From Epichloe hybrida (lineage: Eukaryota; Ascomycota; Sordariomycetes; Hypocreales; Clavicipitaceae): a stretch of 64,000 bases of DNA. Below the pieces are notes generated by a model. That model saw only the letters and a program-made list of their open reading frames with translations. It was not told the origin of the DNA and made no database searches. The position numbers were made by a program, and so were the translations under genes. Location: contig JAFEKR010000038.1 in the NCBI GenBank assembly GCA_019022495.1, positions 62,001-126,000 of the forward strand, read 5' to 3'. Position 1 is the stretch's first letter; each line of letters begins with the position of its first letter. This document shows, in pieces, positions 24,565 to 37,170 of this stretch.

Positions 24565-25044
24565 TTCCTTCGCCTCACCGTGGCCGGCTTGGTTCCCGAC
24601 TTTGACGACGCGGAGCGCGAACTTCTTATCCCGCGAGAAGCCCCCGTTGCTCTCGTTATGCTCAATGCGGTCGCCCAGGCCCAGGACCACCTGGGCCGGT
24701 GGTGGTGCTCCTGGTGCGTTGGTGGCGGAGCCTCGCATGATGGCTCGCATCACGACGCCGAGCTCTTGGAGGTTCGTCTGCAGGCCGCGCCAGCCGTGCT
24801 GTTATCGGAACACGTAGCTGGTGAGGTCGCCGAACTTCCTTCGCCTCACCGTGGCCGGCTTGGTGACTTTGACGACGCGGAGCGCGAACTTCTTATCCCG
24901 CGAGAAGCCCCCGTTGCTCTCGTTATGCTCAATGCGGTCGCCCAGGCCCAGGACCACCTGGGCCGGTGGTGGTGCTCCTGGTGCGTTGGTGGCGGAGCCT
25001 CGCATGATGGCTCGCATCACGACGCCGAGCTCTTGGAGGTTCGT
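24565..25044 (-). repeat. Tandem duplication in the PKS KR-ACP linker
   Basis: 24565-24777 and 24836-25044 are near-identical over about 210 bases, offset 267-271 bp. The right copy lacks four bases (TCCC after CTTGGT), so the copies are out of phase. Between them is linker sequence whose frame meets a TAA. A second small duplication, 24 bases at 25045-25068 and 25089-25112, abuts the right copy. Confidence 0.9.
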
Positions 25045-28000
25045 GGTGGCGTTGATGCCGAGATGGTCACCAAGCCGACATCGATGCTGGTGGCGTTGAT
25101 GCCGAGATGGTCTAGCGCATCCTCAAAGGTGTTTCCAGCCGCGTAGTTGGCTTGCGCCGTGTTGCCAATGACACCAGTGATGGAGGAGAGCAGTATGAAG
25201 AACGGCTTGTCGCCGGGCCAGAGATTGGCTTGGCCAGGAGGTTTCGTGAGCCCCTTGTCTTGGGTTCAATCGCGCGACCCCATTGCTCGAACGACATGTT
25301 GTCGAAAATGCCATCTTGCAGTACCATGGCCAGTTGAATCACTCCGGCAACTCTCCTGCCGCTGGATTTGAGGCTGTCGAATACTGTAGCGACACTAACA
25401 GCATCGTTGACGTTGCACGCGAACGCTTCGGCTCGTACAGAACGGTCGACAAACTTCTCCAGAGTCTTTGTATGCTTTGACGCGCCTGATCGGGATAAGA
25501 AGACCAGGTGTTTGGCACCGCATTCAACCATCCAGTCGGCAATATTCAAGCCGAGGGCGCCTAGACCTCCAGCCAGCACATAGGTAGCTTTGCTGTCGAG
25601 CCTCAACTCGTCTGGTTGAAGCGCAGGCATGAGCACCGGCATGTTATCGTTCAGGGATACGACGACCTGCTCGTTCTGGTTGCTGCGCACCGATGCTGAG
25701 ATATTGGTAATGGGCAGCACGGTCTGCGGGAAAGGTCCCTGGGGGATGTATTCCATGAAGGCCTGCTTGAAGAGCCTGCAGACGATGTCTGGTCTGCTTT
25801 GGAAGAGTGCGGCCACATCGATGCAAATGAAGGTTACGTTGGATTTCGAGGCCGGAATGTCCACGTCTGCTCGGGAACCCTGGCCATTGACGTGGATAAA
25901 CTCGCCAAAGTCGTCCAAAATTGACAAGGCTCCAATGACATGCGAGCCACTTTGTTGACTGATGACGACGTCGACCCCACGGTTCCTGGTCGCCTCTTGG
26001 ATGAGTGGCACGAAGTTGTTCAAAGTCGAGTCGAAGATGTGGTCCGTGGGGACTCCGTACCTATCAGTCAGAATATCCCGCTCTGCTCTGCTGTGGACGA
26101 GAGCAAAGACTTCCGCACCAATTTTCTTGGCCACTTGGACCAGGGTCTGTCCCACTACGCTGGCGGCGTCGTCGAGCAGCAGTGCCTGGCCGTCTCTCAG
26201 ATGAGTCCTCTCCACAAGCGCGTACTGTGCAATGATCAACGGCTCCACGAGAGCCACGGCTTCCTGCGGTTGAAGCCCGTCCGGAAGCGGTGCCACCAGC
26301 GCTTCGGTTTGGCGGAGATGGGTTCTTGCAGCGGCGCGAGAGAAGACGATAGCCTTTTGACCGAGCTCCAGTGACTTGACCGAGTCGGATAGACGAGTGA
26401 CTTTGCCAACACCGTGGCGAACAGAGGCTAGCGTTTGGCCCTGTCCAAGTCCAGCATATTCCACTTTGACTTCAACTTGGCCATCTTCAAGGGCCAAGTC
26501 AGCCTCTTCGTCCGGAACCCAGATGGATCCATAAACGTCGTTGGAAGACCCGCTCACCTTCAGCGGCTTACCAGGAGCACTCAGAGCAGACCAGATGGGT
26601 TTCGCGTTGTTGCCCGCCAATTGGAGCTCGTTGTCGAAGCCAGCATGTTCCGTGGCACGAGCAATGTAGATCAAGCGGTTGCGCTCGGCATATTCCATCT
26701 CTGCATTCTCAACCAGACTCGTTCGCCAAATATTGATGATCAGGTCTGCGTACTGCGCACTGGAGATATCCGCGACCGCAGATAGATCGAGAGACGGCAT
26801 TGTGGAGGCGGGGTACTCATTGCGCATTACTCGTAACAAGCCCTGGCTCGTGGCAAATTCCACGCCGTTCGACCAGCTCTCGAGGACGCTCCCTCGAGTA
26901 ATCCAGAAGAGGTGGCCGACGGTGGAGACGAGCTTCTTGAAAGCATTGAACTGTTCTTCGTCCCAGGCATACACTAGCGGGCTGTCAATCTCGAGGAGGA
27001 AATTACCGACTTGCCGTCGGGGCAGGCGGTTGCCTGTAAAGTCAGGCTTGTTCGTCCAACAGACACGCCGAAGCCTATAAGCTTTTCCTGGATCTTGTTT
27101 GCGAATGTCTCCAAGGTGCCGGATGGAGATTCGGGCAGGAGAAGCACTACCGACGCCGGTAGCTCATGCAAAGTGGAGAGAGAGACATTGTTTGTCAAGT
27201 ACGATACGTAGGTCTTCTCCTGAGCGAAATGGGCAACGCACGACCCGAGCGAGACCAAGTCTTTTTCTAGTCGACTAGCCTCGGTGAGCCACACTAGCGG
27301 AGCCAGCTTCGCGAGCACTGCAGCGTTATCTGCGACATCGGGAACTCCCAGGCCGAGGACAAGATCAATGGCGTCTGGGGCTAGCGTCTCAAGAAGTCCG
27401 TCCTCTGGCATCCGCCTGTAGATGATGGTCGTGTTCTCGGCACCTTCTCCAAGAGCGGCTCGCATCAACTGTAATCTGGGCTCCGATGCAGCCAGAGCAA
27501 TGATCTTGGTGGGCACGTACGTTCGGTTCCTGAGGTCCATGTCAAGGAGGATGTCCGTGTTGGATTGGGCTTCGTCGAACATGGCGATGAGTAATGTGTT
27601 GTCCGACTTTTTGAGGAACACCGAGTCGAGGAAGGTGTTGACCAACGGGGCCGTTTTCTTGTCGGATGATGATGCAAGCTCCACAAGATGCTCGTTGCTC
27701 GTCACGAAGGAGAGATCGGGAATCCAGTTGATTCCAGCGCATTTCTTGACCGTGGCCCCGGAGGACGACGACTCAACCGCGGTCTCCAAGCCAACTCCAG
27801 ACGTGACCTGACGCAGCGCAAAGTTTTTGATGGTCAGCTTCGGCTTTGCCCAGTCCTGATCGGAAACGAACAATTCAGTGGTCATTCCATGGCCACTCTT
27901 GGACAGCAAACGACCATGGCCGGAGTAGAGCGCACCGGATCCCTTTGGCTGGTGGCGGGCGATGTACATCTCCTCGATGGCATAAGGCACTGCGGACTGT

Positions 28001-30826
28001 TTCGGGCGGCCGGCGTCGAGGGAGGCAATCACCAGGTGAAAGATGGAGTCCAGGGTGGCAGGATGGATGATGTGGAGGGACTCGTGATGGCTGGGCATTG
28101 TCGACTTGGTGTCCGGAACAGCCACGGTACCATAGGAGGCGTCTTTTGACGGCACTGCTGTGAGAGAGACGACGTTGCGGAATGACGGGCCGTATTGCAT
28201 CCCAATGGTCTCCAAATGGCTGTAAAACTCATCCACTTCCACTTCCACGGCCGAGGAACCAGGCTCGGAGAGCAGGGTCTCGCGTAAAGCCACATGCCTC
28301 CGCCACGAGGCATCCACGTGGCCCTCTTCCACCTCGCTCGGCCCGTTTTCGTACACGACAGTAATGTTTCCAGCACAGTGTCTTGTCCACGACGAGCCCT
28401 TGACCATGGAGTAGACGGTGAATACCCACCAGTCAGATGGGCCGCTGTGCCGGTGAAGCGGATGCAAGCTGATGCGCGTCTCCACGGGCGTCTCGTAATC
28501 TAGAGAGATGACCAGGCCGCGCTCGAACGTGACTTCCGTCATCCGGAAACCCTCGACCGTCTTCGAGGGGTCGGCGGTGCGCAGCACGCCTTCCAATGCC
28601 ATGACAAGCATGCCGGCTCCCGGGTAGAGCACGGTTCCTGTGATTACGTGGTCTTCAATCCAGGGGTTCTCCGCGACGCGCAGGTAATTCCTCCAGCGCG
28701 GCTCGTGGCGGGTGCTCCGCGAATCTTCCGCGACGCCGAGAAAGTCATTGCGCGCCTCGGCAGGGAATCGGTATGCGTGTGACGAGTAAGACTCGTGCCA
28801 GAAGCTTCGTGAGTGGTTCCAGGGATACGTGGGCAGGTCGCAGAGCATCTGTGAGGTGTCCGGGTGCCGGTGCAGTTTGTTGACTGCGGCCAAGTCCAAC
28901 TTGGCGCCTGCAGCCCATAGTGTCCCGGCGGCGCTCAAAGACGTCTCCGTTGCGTCTCTGCCGCGAATAAGCATGGAGGCGTAAGGTGCAGACTTGGCGA
29001 ACTTGTTGTTGGCCACATCGATGATCCGACGCAACGGACTTTGCAAAGCGGCATGGGGGCCGATCTCGAGGAATCCTCCCCATTGCACCGCGACGGGGCG
29101 GGTATTACCATTGCCGCCTGGCGCCACCTTCTTGTGTTTCAACAACGCCAAGAGGGCTTGCGAGAATAGCACGGGGTTCTCCATATTGGCGACCCAATAC
29201 TCGGCGTTCAGTTGCTCGGCCGAGGTGAACCATGGACCCCGTTAGGGAGGAGTACATGGCTGGCCTGCTGTCACTGTCGCTGTCACTGTCCGTTGTCTCA
29301 TTTGGCTGCTTGGGCGTCATCTCGCCAATCATGACAAGATAGTTTGCCGCGACATGGCGCATGTGTGGCGAATGGTACGCGGTAGTGACCTTGAGTTTGC
29401 GGGCAAATCTCCCGTCGGCGGAAATCATGGTTTCCAGATCATCTATGGCGTCGATATCGCCCGAGAGTGTCACGCTGGAGGGACTGTTAACGCAGGCCAC
29501 CACTGCAGATCCGGGCACGACCTTCTCAAGGTAGATCTGGGCATCGTGCTGAGAAATGCCCGCAGCCATCATGGCACCTTGTTTAGGGACAGCGGCAGAG
29601 CTGATGCCCCGGACGTAGGCCAGCTTTATGGCGTCTCGGTGTGTCAGGAGCGATGCTGCATAAGCGGCGGCAATCTCACCACTCGAGTGTCCCACGGTGG
29701 CCGCTGGAGTTATCTTCCAGAAACGAACAAGATCGACCAGCGCGACCTGTATTACCGTGCAAAGAGGCTGGCTGTACTCGGCAAGGTTGACGTTGGGGTT
29801 GGGCGTCTTGCTCAACTCTTCTAGGGCATTCCACTTGCAGCCGAACGCCTCGAGGTAATGCTGTGAAGCGTCCATGCTTTGGCGGAAAATGGGATGCTGG
29901 AGTAGTTCCCGTCCCATAGCTGGCCACTGGGCACCCTGACCAGTGAATACCATGACAACGTTGTCGCTGTGACGTTGTGATCGAGTGGCGGCGGGTAATC
30001 CTTGTGATAGTCTCTTCGAGAGCTCTGGTATCGAACTGGCAATGCAAACGTTCTGTGTTCCATATGAGAGCGGCGCAGTGCGAGCGTGTAGGCGAGATCG
30101 TCCAAGCCGGCTGTCTCGTGCTTGTCATCTGAATCGCCACCTTGCAGCCATGTGGCGAACCCTTCAGACACACGCTTGACTCCGGTCTGGTCCTTGCCGC
30201 TGAAGAGGAACAACTTCCTCGACGTGCCGTGGGTGAGCTCGCTTGATTGTGTAGTTGAATTACCAGAATCTGACCCCGATGTATGTATGTCCACATTGTG
30301 CTTCCCAGTAAGACCTCGATCTTGCAAGTAGTGGTAGGCATCGTCCAAGATAACATGAGCGTTGGCACCGCCAAACCCGAAGGAGTTGATGCTAATGCAA
30401 CGCAGTCCTTGCGTCGGCCACATGATGACATCCTGCGGAAGAACAAGATGCCAGTCGCTCAACTTGAGTTTCGGATTCACCCGTTCCACGCCGTATGTGG
30501 GGACCAGGAGTCCCTTTTCCAGGAGCAGGATGGACTTGAAAATGCCAGCAAGACCGGCACATCCCTCCGTGTGGCCCACGGTAGGCTTGATACTGCCAAT
30601 GTGAAGAGGAGGCTCTCCGGCTGCCTGCCTTGCCGCGCCGAGTGTCTGGGCGATGGCGGTCAATTCAAGAGGGTCGCCAACCGGCGTCCCTGTGCCGTGG
30701 CATTCAAAGTACCCAGTCTCTGAAAGGTCCAACCCTGCATCGTCATAAGTCTATCTGATCAGCTCGGCTTGTGCCAAGGCGCTTGGCTGCGTAACGCTGG
30801 GTGTTTTGCCGTCGGCGTTGACACCC

Positions 30827-31095
30827 TGTGGAGTGATGCAGACGGAGGCAAAGAGTGATCAGAAGAGAAGATAATAATGTAAAATTACTATCTAGGAATT
30901 TAGAATCTAGAAGAGAAAAGGGAAGCTTATAAGCTTTAAATCTATAAGTAATAAATCTAAGTCTTTAAATAAAGCCTATAATAAACCATAATATTAAACA
31001 TAATATAGGAAGCTATATTATTAAATAAAGAGAGAATAATAAGAGTAATGCCTAATATCTAAGGCTATAATATAAGGCTATAAATATCCTTAACA
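30827..31095 (-). repeat. 3' LTR of element D
   Basis: 269 bp. The outer left 45 bases keep CG and CA; the remainder is AT-shifted. It pairs with 58668-58936, differing mainly by C/T and G/A. Confidence 0.9.
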
Positions 31096-33203
31096 CTACC
31101 CCTAGTAGTATATCTAGCTAGTAGTAGAAGGAAGAAAAGAAAAGTAAAAAATTAAGGTTACTTATAAGGCCTTTAAAATATTTCCCTTTATAAAGTCCTT
31201 AGCCTTTATTATTTAAAGAAGGCAAATAAAATTACTATGTTAATATATTCTAGACCTTTTATAAATCTATTAGTAATTATTTATTTAGTGCTAATTTATT
31301 AAAGATAAAAATCCCCTTAATAAGCTTTCTATATAATTTATTTATAGCGTAAATTAATATAATAAGTATATCCCTTATGCTTCTTATTAAAGTATATTAG
31401 CTTTTATATTTTAGCTATCTATAAATAGTAGTAATAGGTATAATTACATAATCCTAAAGTTATTAAGAAGTTAAGTAACTTAGAGCATTAAGAGGGTAGT
31501 TAGTATAAGGTTAATAAATTTAGCTTTTATAAAGCTAAGGGCTATAAGAGTTTATTTCTTTAATTACTAAAGGATATATTCTCTAGTAAGGGTTCTAATA
31601 TACCCTATAGTTAAATATCTTATATCTAGGTTATTAGTAAGAGAGATATTACTAAATCCCTTTACTTAAAGTATTAATTTAGGGTTTAAAGAACTATATT
31701 CTCTAAGAATAATTCCTAAATTATTTGCTTTTATAAGGTATTACTAAAGGTATTTCTTAAGATTTATATATACTTACTTTAGTGTGAAATTTACACTATA
31801 AAGTTAATTAACTATAAATATAATATTAGGTTATATAAATACTAAAATCTAGTTAAAGCTTCCTATGCATTTTGCCTAGTTAGAGAGGTTATAGACTATA
31901 TTAAGCTCTTTTTAATTAGCTAGAATAATAGTTTTTAGAAGCTAGGGAATGTTTAAAGCATTAAGGTTATTAATATTAAATTTCTTTATAATAGTCTATA
32001 TATAAAGCCTTTAGTAAAGAAATATAGTGTAATTAGTATAGTTATAGATAAATTTAATGCTAAGGAATAGCTTAATATTACCTAAATGCTTTAATTTATA
32101 GTGTTTCTAAAATTCCCTAATAATATTTATAATAATTATAAGGGTTTTTCCTATAATGATTATGTTATTTATATATAGAAGAAGTATAATATTATTATAT
32201 TAAAAAATATAAAGTTTACTTAATAGCCTCTTAAAGCCTTACTATTTAAGTTCCTTAGTAATATTATTTAGCTACTAAAGAGAAAAAATAAGTAAGCTAT
32301 AGAGAGCTCTTTTAAGCTTATAGACTTTAGTTATGCTATTAGAGTAGCTATAAGGTTATTTAATATAAATACCTTCTTATACTTTAGCATTAAGGAAGGT
32401 ATTTATAATATTATATTATTACTAATTATAGTTAAAGGTAATAATAAGTATATAAAATACTTATAAAGAAACTAAGTATACTATTACTATATAGAGGTTC
32501 TTATTACTAAAGACTTCTAGGTTTTAGTTTTCTTTTATAAACCTATCTTACCTTTAGATAAGGGTTATAATTAATTAGGTACTTTATAGTGTAAACCTAT
32601 TAGCTATTAAAGATCTTTATATCTTTAGGAGTAAAGACTAAATCCTAGTAGTTTTTTTCATAAATTTTAAGGAGTTTTTTCTTTTTAGCAAGTCTCTAGA
32701 AAATATAATAGTTATTTATAGCTTTTGCTTTATACTAATTAGATAGAATGTTAATCTTTATATTAGCTATATTAGCTACTTTAAGCATTAAGAAAGTATA
32801 TAAGGTAATAACTTCCTTTACTTTATTATTATATAGGTTATTATTATAATAATAAATCGCGAGGTTTAATTAATAAGTTCCTAGAGGAAAGGCTTTCTTC
32901 TTACTAAATATTATAATATTAAGGTAATTTTAATGTGTATTAGATTAAAGGGATTATCTTAGGGGCTTAGGTTTAGGTTTAAGTTATTATTAAATAATAG
33001 TATTATTATTATCTTTAGCTTCTTTATCTAGGAAGGCCCTAGGCTAATGCCTTAGGAGAATAGTATTTCTTTTAATAATTTATTATTATTAGCTTATAAG
33101 GTCCCTTTAAGGAGGACTCTTAGAGGGCATTAGGAGAGAGCTTTAAGATAGCAAAGGCTTAGTCCTAGTAGGAGAATTATCTTTCTTCTTAAAAGAGTAG
33201 TAA
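31096..33203 (-). other. Element D interior, RT/RNase H side, degraded
   Basis: 2.1 kb of AT-rich sequence inside element D. Its position after integrase in a minus-strand Copia element implies RT and RNase H. I did not identify a clear motif. Confidence 0.45.
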
Positions 33204-33208
33204 TTCTT

Positions 33209-33406
33209 TATGAGAACAATGGTAGCTAGGCAAGAGGTATAGGGGCTCTAGTATATTAACTAAAGCTTGCTAGGTCTAAATGTGTTATGCGTGTAAGTCA
33301 CTATCTTATAGCTAGCAGCTCGCTAGTGTCACGTAGACCTAGCCCTAGGGCTTTACTAGCCTATATGGTGCGTAGGTGCACCTATTATTATAAGTAAGGT
33401 CTTATA
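33209..33406 (-). repeat. 3' LTR of element E
   Basis: 198 bp. It matches the solo LTR at 36682-36883 across its length with RIP-type changes. Confidence 0.85.
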
Positions 33407-33432
33407 ATTACCCCCCTACTTATAGCCAGAGT

Positions 33433-33842
33433 CAGAGCTTTACACTCGTGTAGTGTAGTTTTTTGTGTAGTTTTTTTGTTTAATTTTATATCTAGCTAGT
33501 TATTAAAGTTATTATCCTAAAAATCACGTAATCCTATAGAGTAAAATTCTAAGAAAAATACTATATATAAATGTGGGTCCGAAAGTGGGCCCTAGGCCTA
33601 CAAATTGGAAATACTACATTTGTAGTATTTTTTAAGTGCTAAAATGTAGTGAAATGTAGTTTTTCTAATTTATGGCCAAAGGATCCACTTTTAGACCCAC
33701 TTTTATATATAACTACACTGTAGTTTTTAAGTTAGCTATCTAAAAATAGAAGTTTTATATCTATATGTATTTTCTAAGATTAGATATTAATTATTTGTTA
33801 GAAAAAAAAAAACTACAAGATGTAGTGTAGTGCAAAGCTCTG
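33433..33842. mobile_element. 410 bp hAT-like MITE nested in foldback F
   Basis: Terminal inverted repeats CAGAGCTTTACACT and AGTGCAAAGCTCTG differ at one position. GCCAGAGT flanks both sides (33425-33432 and 33843-33850), an 8 bp target duplication. The insertion point is only 6 bases inside the end of F. No coding capacity. Confidence 0.85.
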
Positions 33843-34912
33843 GCCAGAGTATTGTTTGTAGTGTAGTTAGTGTAGTTTTTAGGAAAAATTTGTATTTATA
33901 GTGTAGTTTTTTTTTTCTTATAGTTAATGTATTGTAGTTTTTTTTTTTTTATAATTAGTGTAGTGTAGTTTTTTTTTTTTTATAGTGTAGTGTAATATAG
34001 TTTTTTTTTACTTATAGTGTAGTGTAGTTAGTGTAATTACTAACTACACTAACTATAAAAACTACAAATATAGTGTTAGTAAAAAAAAGTAGGCCTTTTT
34101 ATCATATAATGTTATTATAAGGATTAAAAGAAAGCTAGTTATATAGAAGCTTTTATTATTACCTATTTTACTTAATTAGTTATAGAATTTATAATATTTA
34201 CCTTTTTTTAAGAATTTTACTATAACTAGGGTTATTTATAATATTATACCTTTTTAATAATACTATTATACTTATTACTTTATTTTACTAATATAACTTT
34301 AAGAAAAACCTTCTAATTATTTTATTTACTATTATTATTAATTATTTTATATTTTTATTATTAATTTAATTAAAAAATACCCTAAACTAATATAATTAAA
34401 TTAAATTAGAAATCTAAATAAATATATAAAAGTTAATAGAATATATACTTAGTACTTTAATATTATTATTAATATAATAAGAACTTAAAAAAAGCTTAAA
34501 CTATTTATTTACTATTTAAACTAATTAAATATTACTTTAAGCTTTATAATTCTAAAGCTTTAAGAAGTTATATATAGTAACTTTATATATCTTATTATAA
34601 TAATATATAAAAAAAGAATATAATAGACTAATATTTATAATTTATTAATAGATAACTAATAGATAACTAATAGTATTATTTTAATTACCCTATATAGCTT
34701 AAATAAGCTATAAAAAATAAGTTTAAAAACATAAAAGAGAAAACATTTTTATAATATTAATATTTTTAAAAACCTTAAAATACTAAGTTATTAAAAACTA
34801 TAGCTTTTACTATAGTAATTTACTTATAATTACTAGTATTTATATTTAAGTTATTTATTTATTATTTATTATTTATTAAACTTTAACACTAATAATATTA
34901 TAAGTAATCTTA

Positions 34913-35030
34913 GTAATCTTAGTAATCTTAGTAATCTTAGTAATCTTAGTAATAGTAATATAATAGTAATATTAGTAAGTATTATAAGCTATTATAAGCT
35001 ATTATAAGCTATAATAAGATATAATAAGCT
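34913..35030. repeat. Short simple repeats in foldback F
   Basis: A 9-base unit (AGTAATCTT) is repeated about six times from 34910, followed by a 10-base ATTATAAGCT-like unit repeated about four times. This lies near the hairpin centre. Confidence 0.7.
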
Positions 35031-35567
35031 ACTTATATTAAGTTTACTAGTAGTTCTTTTTATAGTTTTTTTAAAATAAGTAATAATAATAATTTATAGA
35101 AATAGTAAATAATATAATAAAAAGGTTTTTCTTTAAGTTATATTAGGGAAATAAAGTATTAAGTTAAATAGTATTATTAAAAAAGTATAATATTATATAT
35201 AACCTTACTTAGTTATAATAAAATTATAAAAATAATATAATATTATAAATTCTATAACTAATTTAATAAAATAGGTAATAATAAAAGCTTTTATATAACT
35301 AGCTTTCTTTTAACCTTATAAATACTAATAACTAATAAAAAGTCTAATACTATATTTATAGTGTTTATAGTTAGTGTAGTTTAGGAAAAAAAAATTATAG
35401 TGTAATGTATTATAGTTTTTTTTTTTTTATAGTTAGTGTAGTATAGTTTTTTTTTTCCTTATAGTTAGTGTAGTTTATAGTGTAGTGTAGTTTGTAGTGT
35501 AGTTACTACACTACACTACAAATACTACACTACACTACACGTTTTAGTGCAATACTCTGCTTATAGC

Positions 35568-36681
35568 TAGGCTTCTAAATAGCTTTTACTAGGTACCTAA
35601 TAGCTATTCGCTAAGTATTAGCTAAATTAAAATAATAATAAATAATAGATAGCGCTTATATATAAATTTATCTATAACTCCCTATTATATTATAAACTTT
35701 TTTCTCTAGTAAATATAGTTATCCTTAATTAACCTTATTTACACTTTATTTACCTTAACTCTTTAACTCTTAATTCATGTCCTTTTACTATAAAGCTAGA
35801 TATAATTTACTTCTATATTTACTTATATATACACTATTTTTAGACTAGGTACCTAAACTTTAAGAAGTACTTACTAATTAAGATCCTTTTACTAGTAATT
35901 ATATATAATTTCCCTTATTTTTTAGTTAGCGTAGTAGCTAAAGGAAAACAATTAAAACATTATATTTAGTGTAATAAACGCGGCAATATATAGTAAGTTA
36001 CTTAGTATTTGATTATCCTATAGTTATAAATTACTAACTTTTCTATACTAGGCTATACTAACTTTAGCTAGTAATTTCTAGGACCTTTTAGTTATTTATA
36101 AATAGGTTTAAGCCTTTATAAACACTACTATTACTACTAAAAATAAGGAGAGTATCCCTATGTCTTTTGGCATAACTTACTATAGCTTTACTATATATAT
36201 CTTAAACTTAGTAATAGGTTTTAACTATACTAATATTACACACTATATTACCTTTAGGCTAACTAGTACTATAAAGGTATATTAAGTATATTAAGTTACT
36301 TATTTTTTACCTATTTCTTACTAACCTTTTTATATAAGCTACCTCTATCTTATACTAAAACTATCTAGTTTTATAGTAGTAGCTATAAGTTTCCTTAGTA
36401 ACTATAGCTCCCTTTCTCTTTCTTTTAGTTTATATATAGCTTTCCCTTATTCTTTTACTTAGTCTTTACTAACTTTTCTATAGTTAGACCCTAAGAATAC
36501 TATATCTATCTAGGAGGTAAGAATAGTCCTTTAGCTCTAGCCCTCTAACCCTAGGTATATAGCCTAGGTTATAGTAGTTTACTACTTTTACTACACTATA
36601 AAGGAAGTAATTTAGGGCAATAAAAACTAGGCAAAGTTTAGCTTTAATAGCTAGACTATAGTCTCCTATATAGGGGCTATA
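35568..36681 (-). other. Element E interior, 3' side, degraded
   Basis: AT-rich, stop-dense remnant of the 3' part of element E, between foldback F and the solo LTR. No motif recognised. Confidence 0.4.
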
Positions 36682-36883
36682 TGTGAGAACAATGGTAGCT
36701 AGGCAAGAGGTATGGGGGCTCTGGTATATTGACTAAAGCTTGCTAGGTCTAAGTGTGTTGTGCGTGCGAGTCGCTAGCTTATAGCTAGCGGCTCGCTAGT
36801 GTCACGTGGACCTAGCCCTAGGACGTGGCCTGCCCGCGGGGTGCACTGGTAGTTACGGGTGTTGTTGTGAGTGGGGCCTCACA
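36682..36883 (-). repeat. Solo LTR of the E family, unmutated GC-rich island
   Basis: TGTGAGAACAATGG...GGGGCCTCACA, 202 bp, flanked by CTATA at 36677-36681 and 36884-36888. The E-family LTR thus stands alone with its own target duplication. Unlike everything around it, it keeps CG, CA and TG dinucleotides throughout (for example GCGTGCGAGTCGC, GCCCGCGGGGTGC). Confidence 0.88.
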
Positions 36884-36982
36884 CTATAATAGAGGGTTTT
36901 CCTATTATTTTACCTATGCTTTAAGTGTGTTTTCCTTTATTATTTAGTAGCATAACCTAGGCCTTTAGGTAATAGTTTTTAT

Positions 36983-37170
36983 AGTAACTAATAAGGTTAG
37001 GCCTTTTCTATGGTATATTTATATTCCTTTATTAGTGTCTTAATCCTATATTACTATCTTTATTACTAGACTTACTTAGTAACTAGTAAGGTTAGGTCTT
37101 TTCTATAGCATATTTATATTTCTTTATTAGTGCTTTAATCCTATATTACTACCTTTCTTACTAGACTTAC
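36983..37170. repeat. 95 bp tandem duplication in element E
   Basis: Two adjacent copies of about 95 bases (from 36983 and from 37078) share AGTAACTA-TAAGGTTAGG, TATATTTATATT and TAATCCTATATTACTA blocks with a few RIP-type differences. Confidence 0.75.

Larger units (their letters stand above)
24185..30826 (-). pseudogene. HR-PKS pseudogene, main part (KS end-AT-DH-ER-KR-ACP)
   Basis: Continuation of the type I iterative PKS that begins at 59932. In order on the minus strand: KS remainder with CHGTGT (His codon 30697-30699) and GHTEG; AT with GHSSGE (Ser codon 29684-29686); DH with HVITGTVLYPG (about 28740-27800); a linker/pseudo-KR region without methyltransferase motifs (27790-26990); ER (about 26500-25620); KR with GGLGALGLNIADWM (about 25590-25180); and ACP with VDSLQAVEIR (Ser codon 24341-24343). 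One intron splits the ACP (24349-24419); the stop is at 24185-24187. Defects: an in-frame TAG at 30751-30753; frameshifts near 30020, 29230, 26993 and 25235; and a tandem duplication in the KR-ACP linker (24565-25044). Catalytic residues survive, so the loss looks recent. Product unknown. Confidence 0.92.
33427..35559. mobile_element. Foldback element F (hAT-like, non-autonomous)
   Basis: Ends CAGAGTATTGTTTG and GTGCAATACTCTG are inverted, and both sides are flanked by CTTATAGC (33419-33426 and 35560-35567), an 8 bp duplication typical of hAT. Inner sequence on the left, such as GAAAGCTAGTTATATAGAAG (from 34130), recurs inverted on the right (35285-35310), so the arms are long and the element is largely one palindrome. 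No transposase was seen. It contains the nested MITE 33433-33842; net length 1715 bp. Confidence 0.82.

Noticed and set aside
24473..25146. Plus-strand open frames of 114-188 codons over the PKS linker
   Set aside because: They are antisense shadows of GC-rich PKS sequence and simply repeat because of the tandem duplication.
26974..27080. PKS genes as separate short proteins (736, 620, 303 and 282 residues)
   Set aside because: The pieces are consecutive parts of one HR-PKS separated by single-base frameshifts; domain order is continuous across the joins.
26990..27790. Methyltransferase domain between DH and ER
   Set aside because: No SAM-binding glycine motif is visible; the segment fits the structural linker/pseudo-KR seen in HR-PKS without a methyltransferase.
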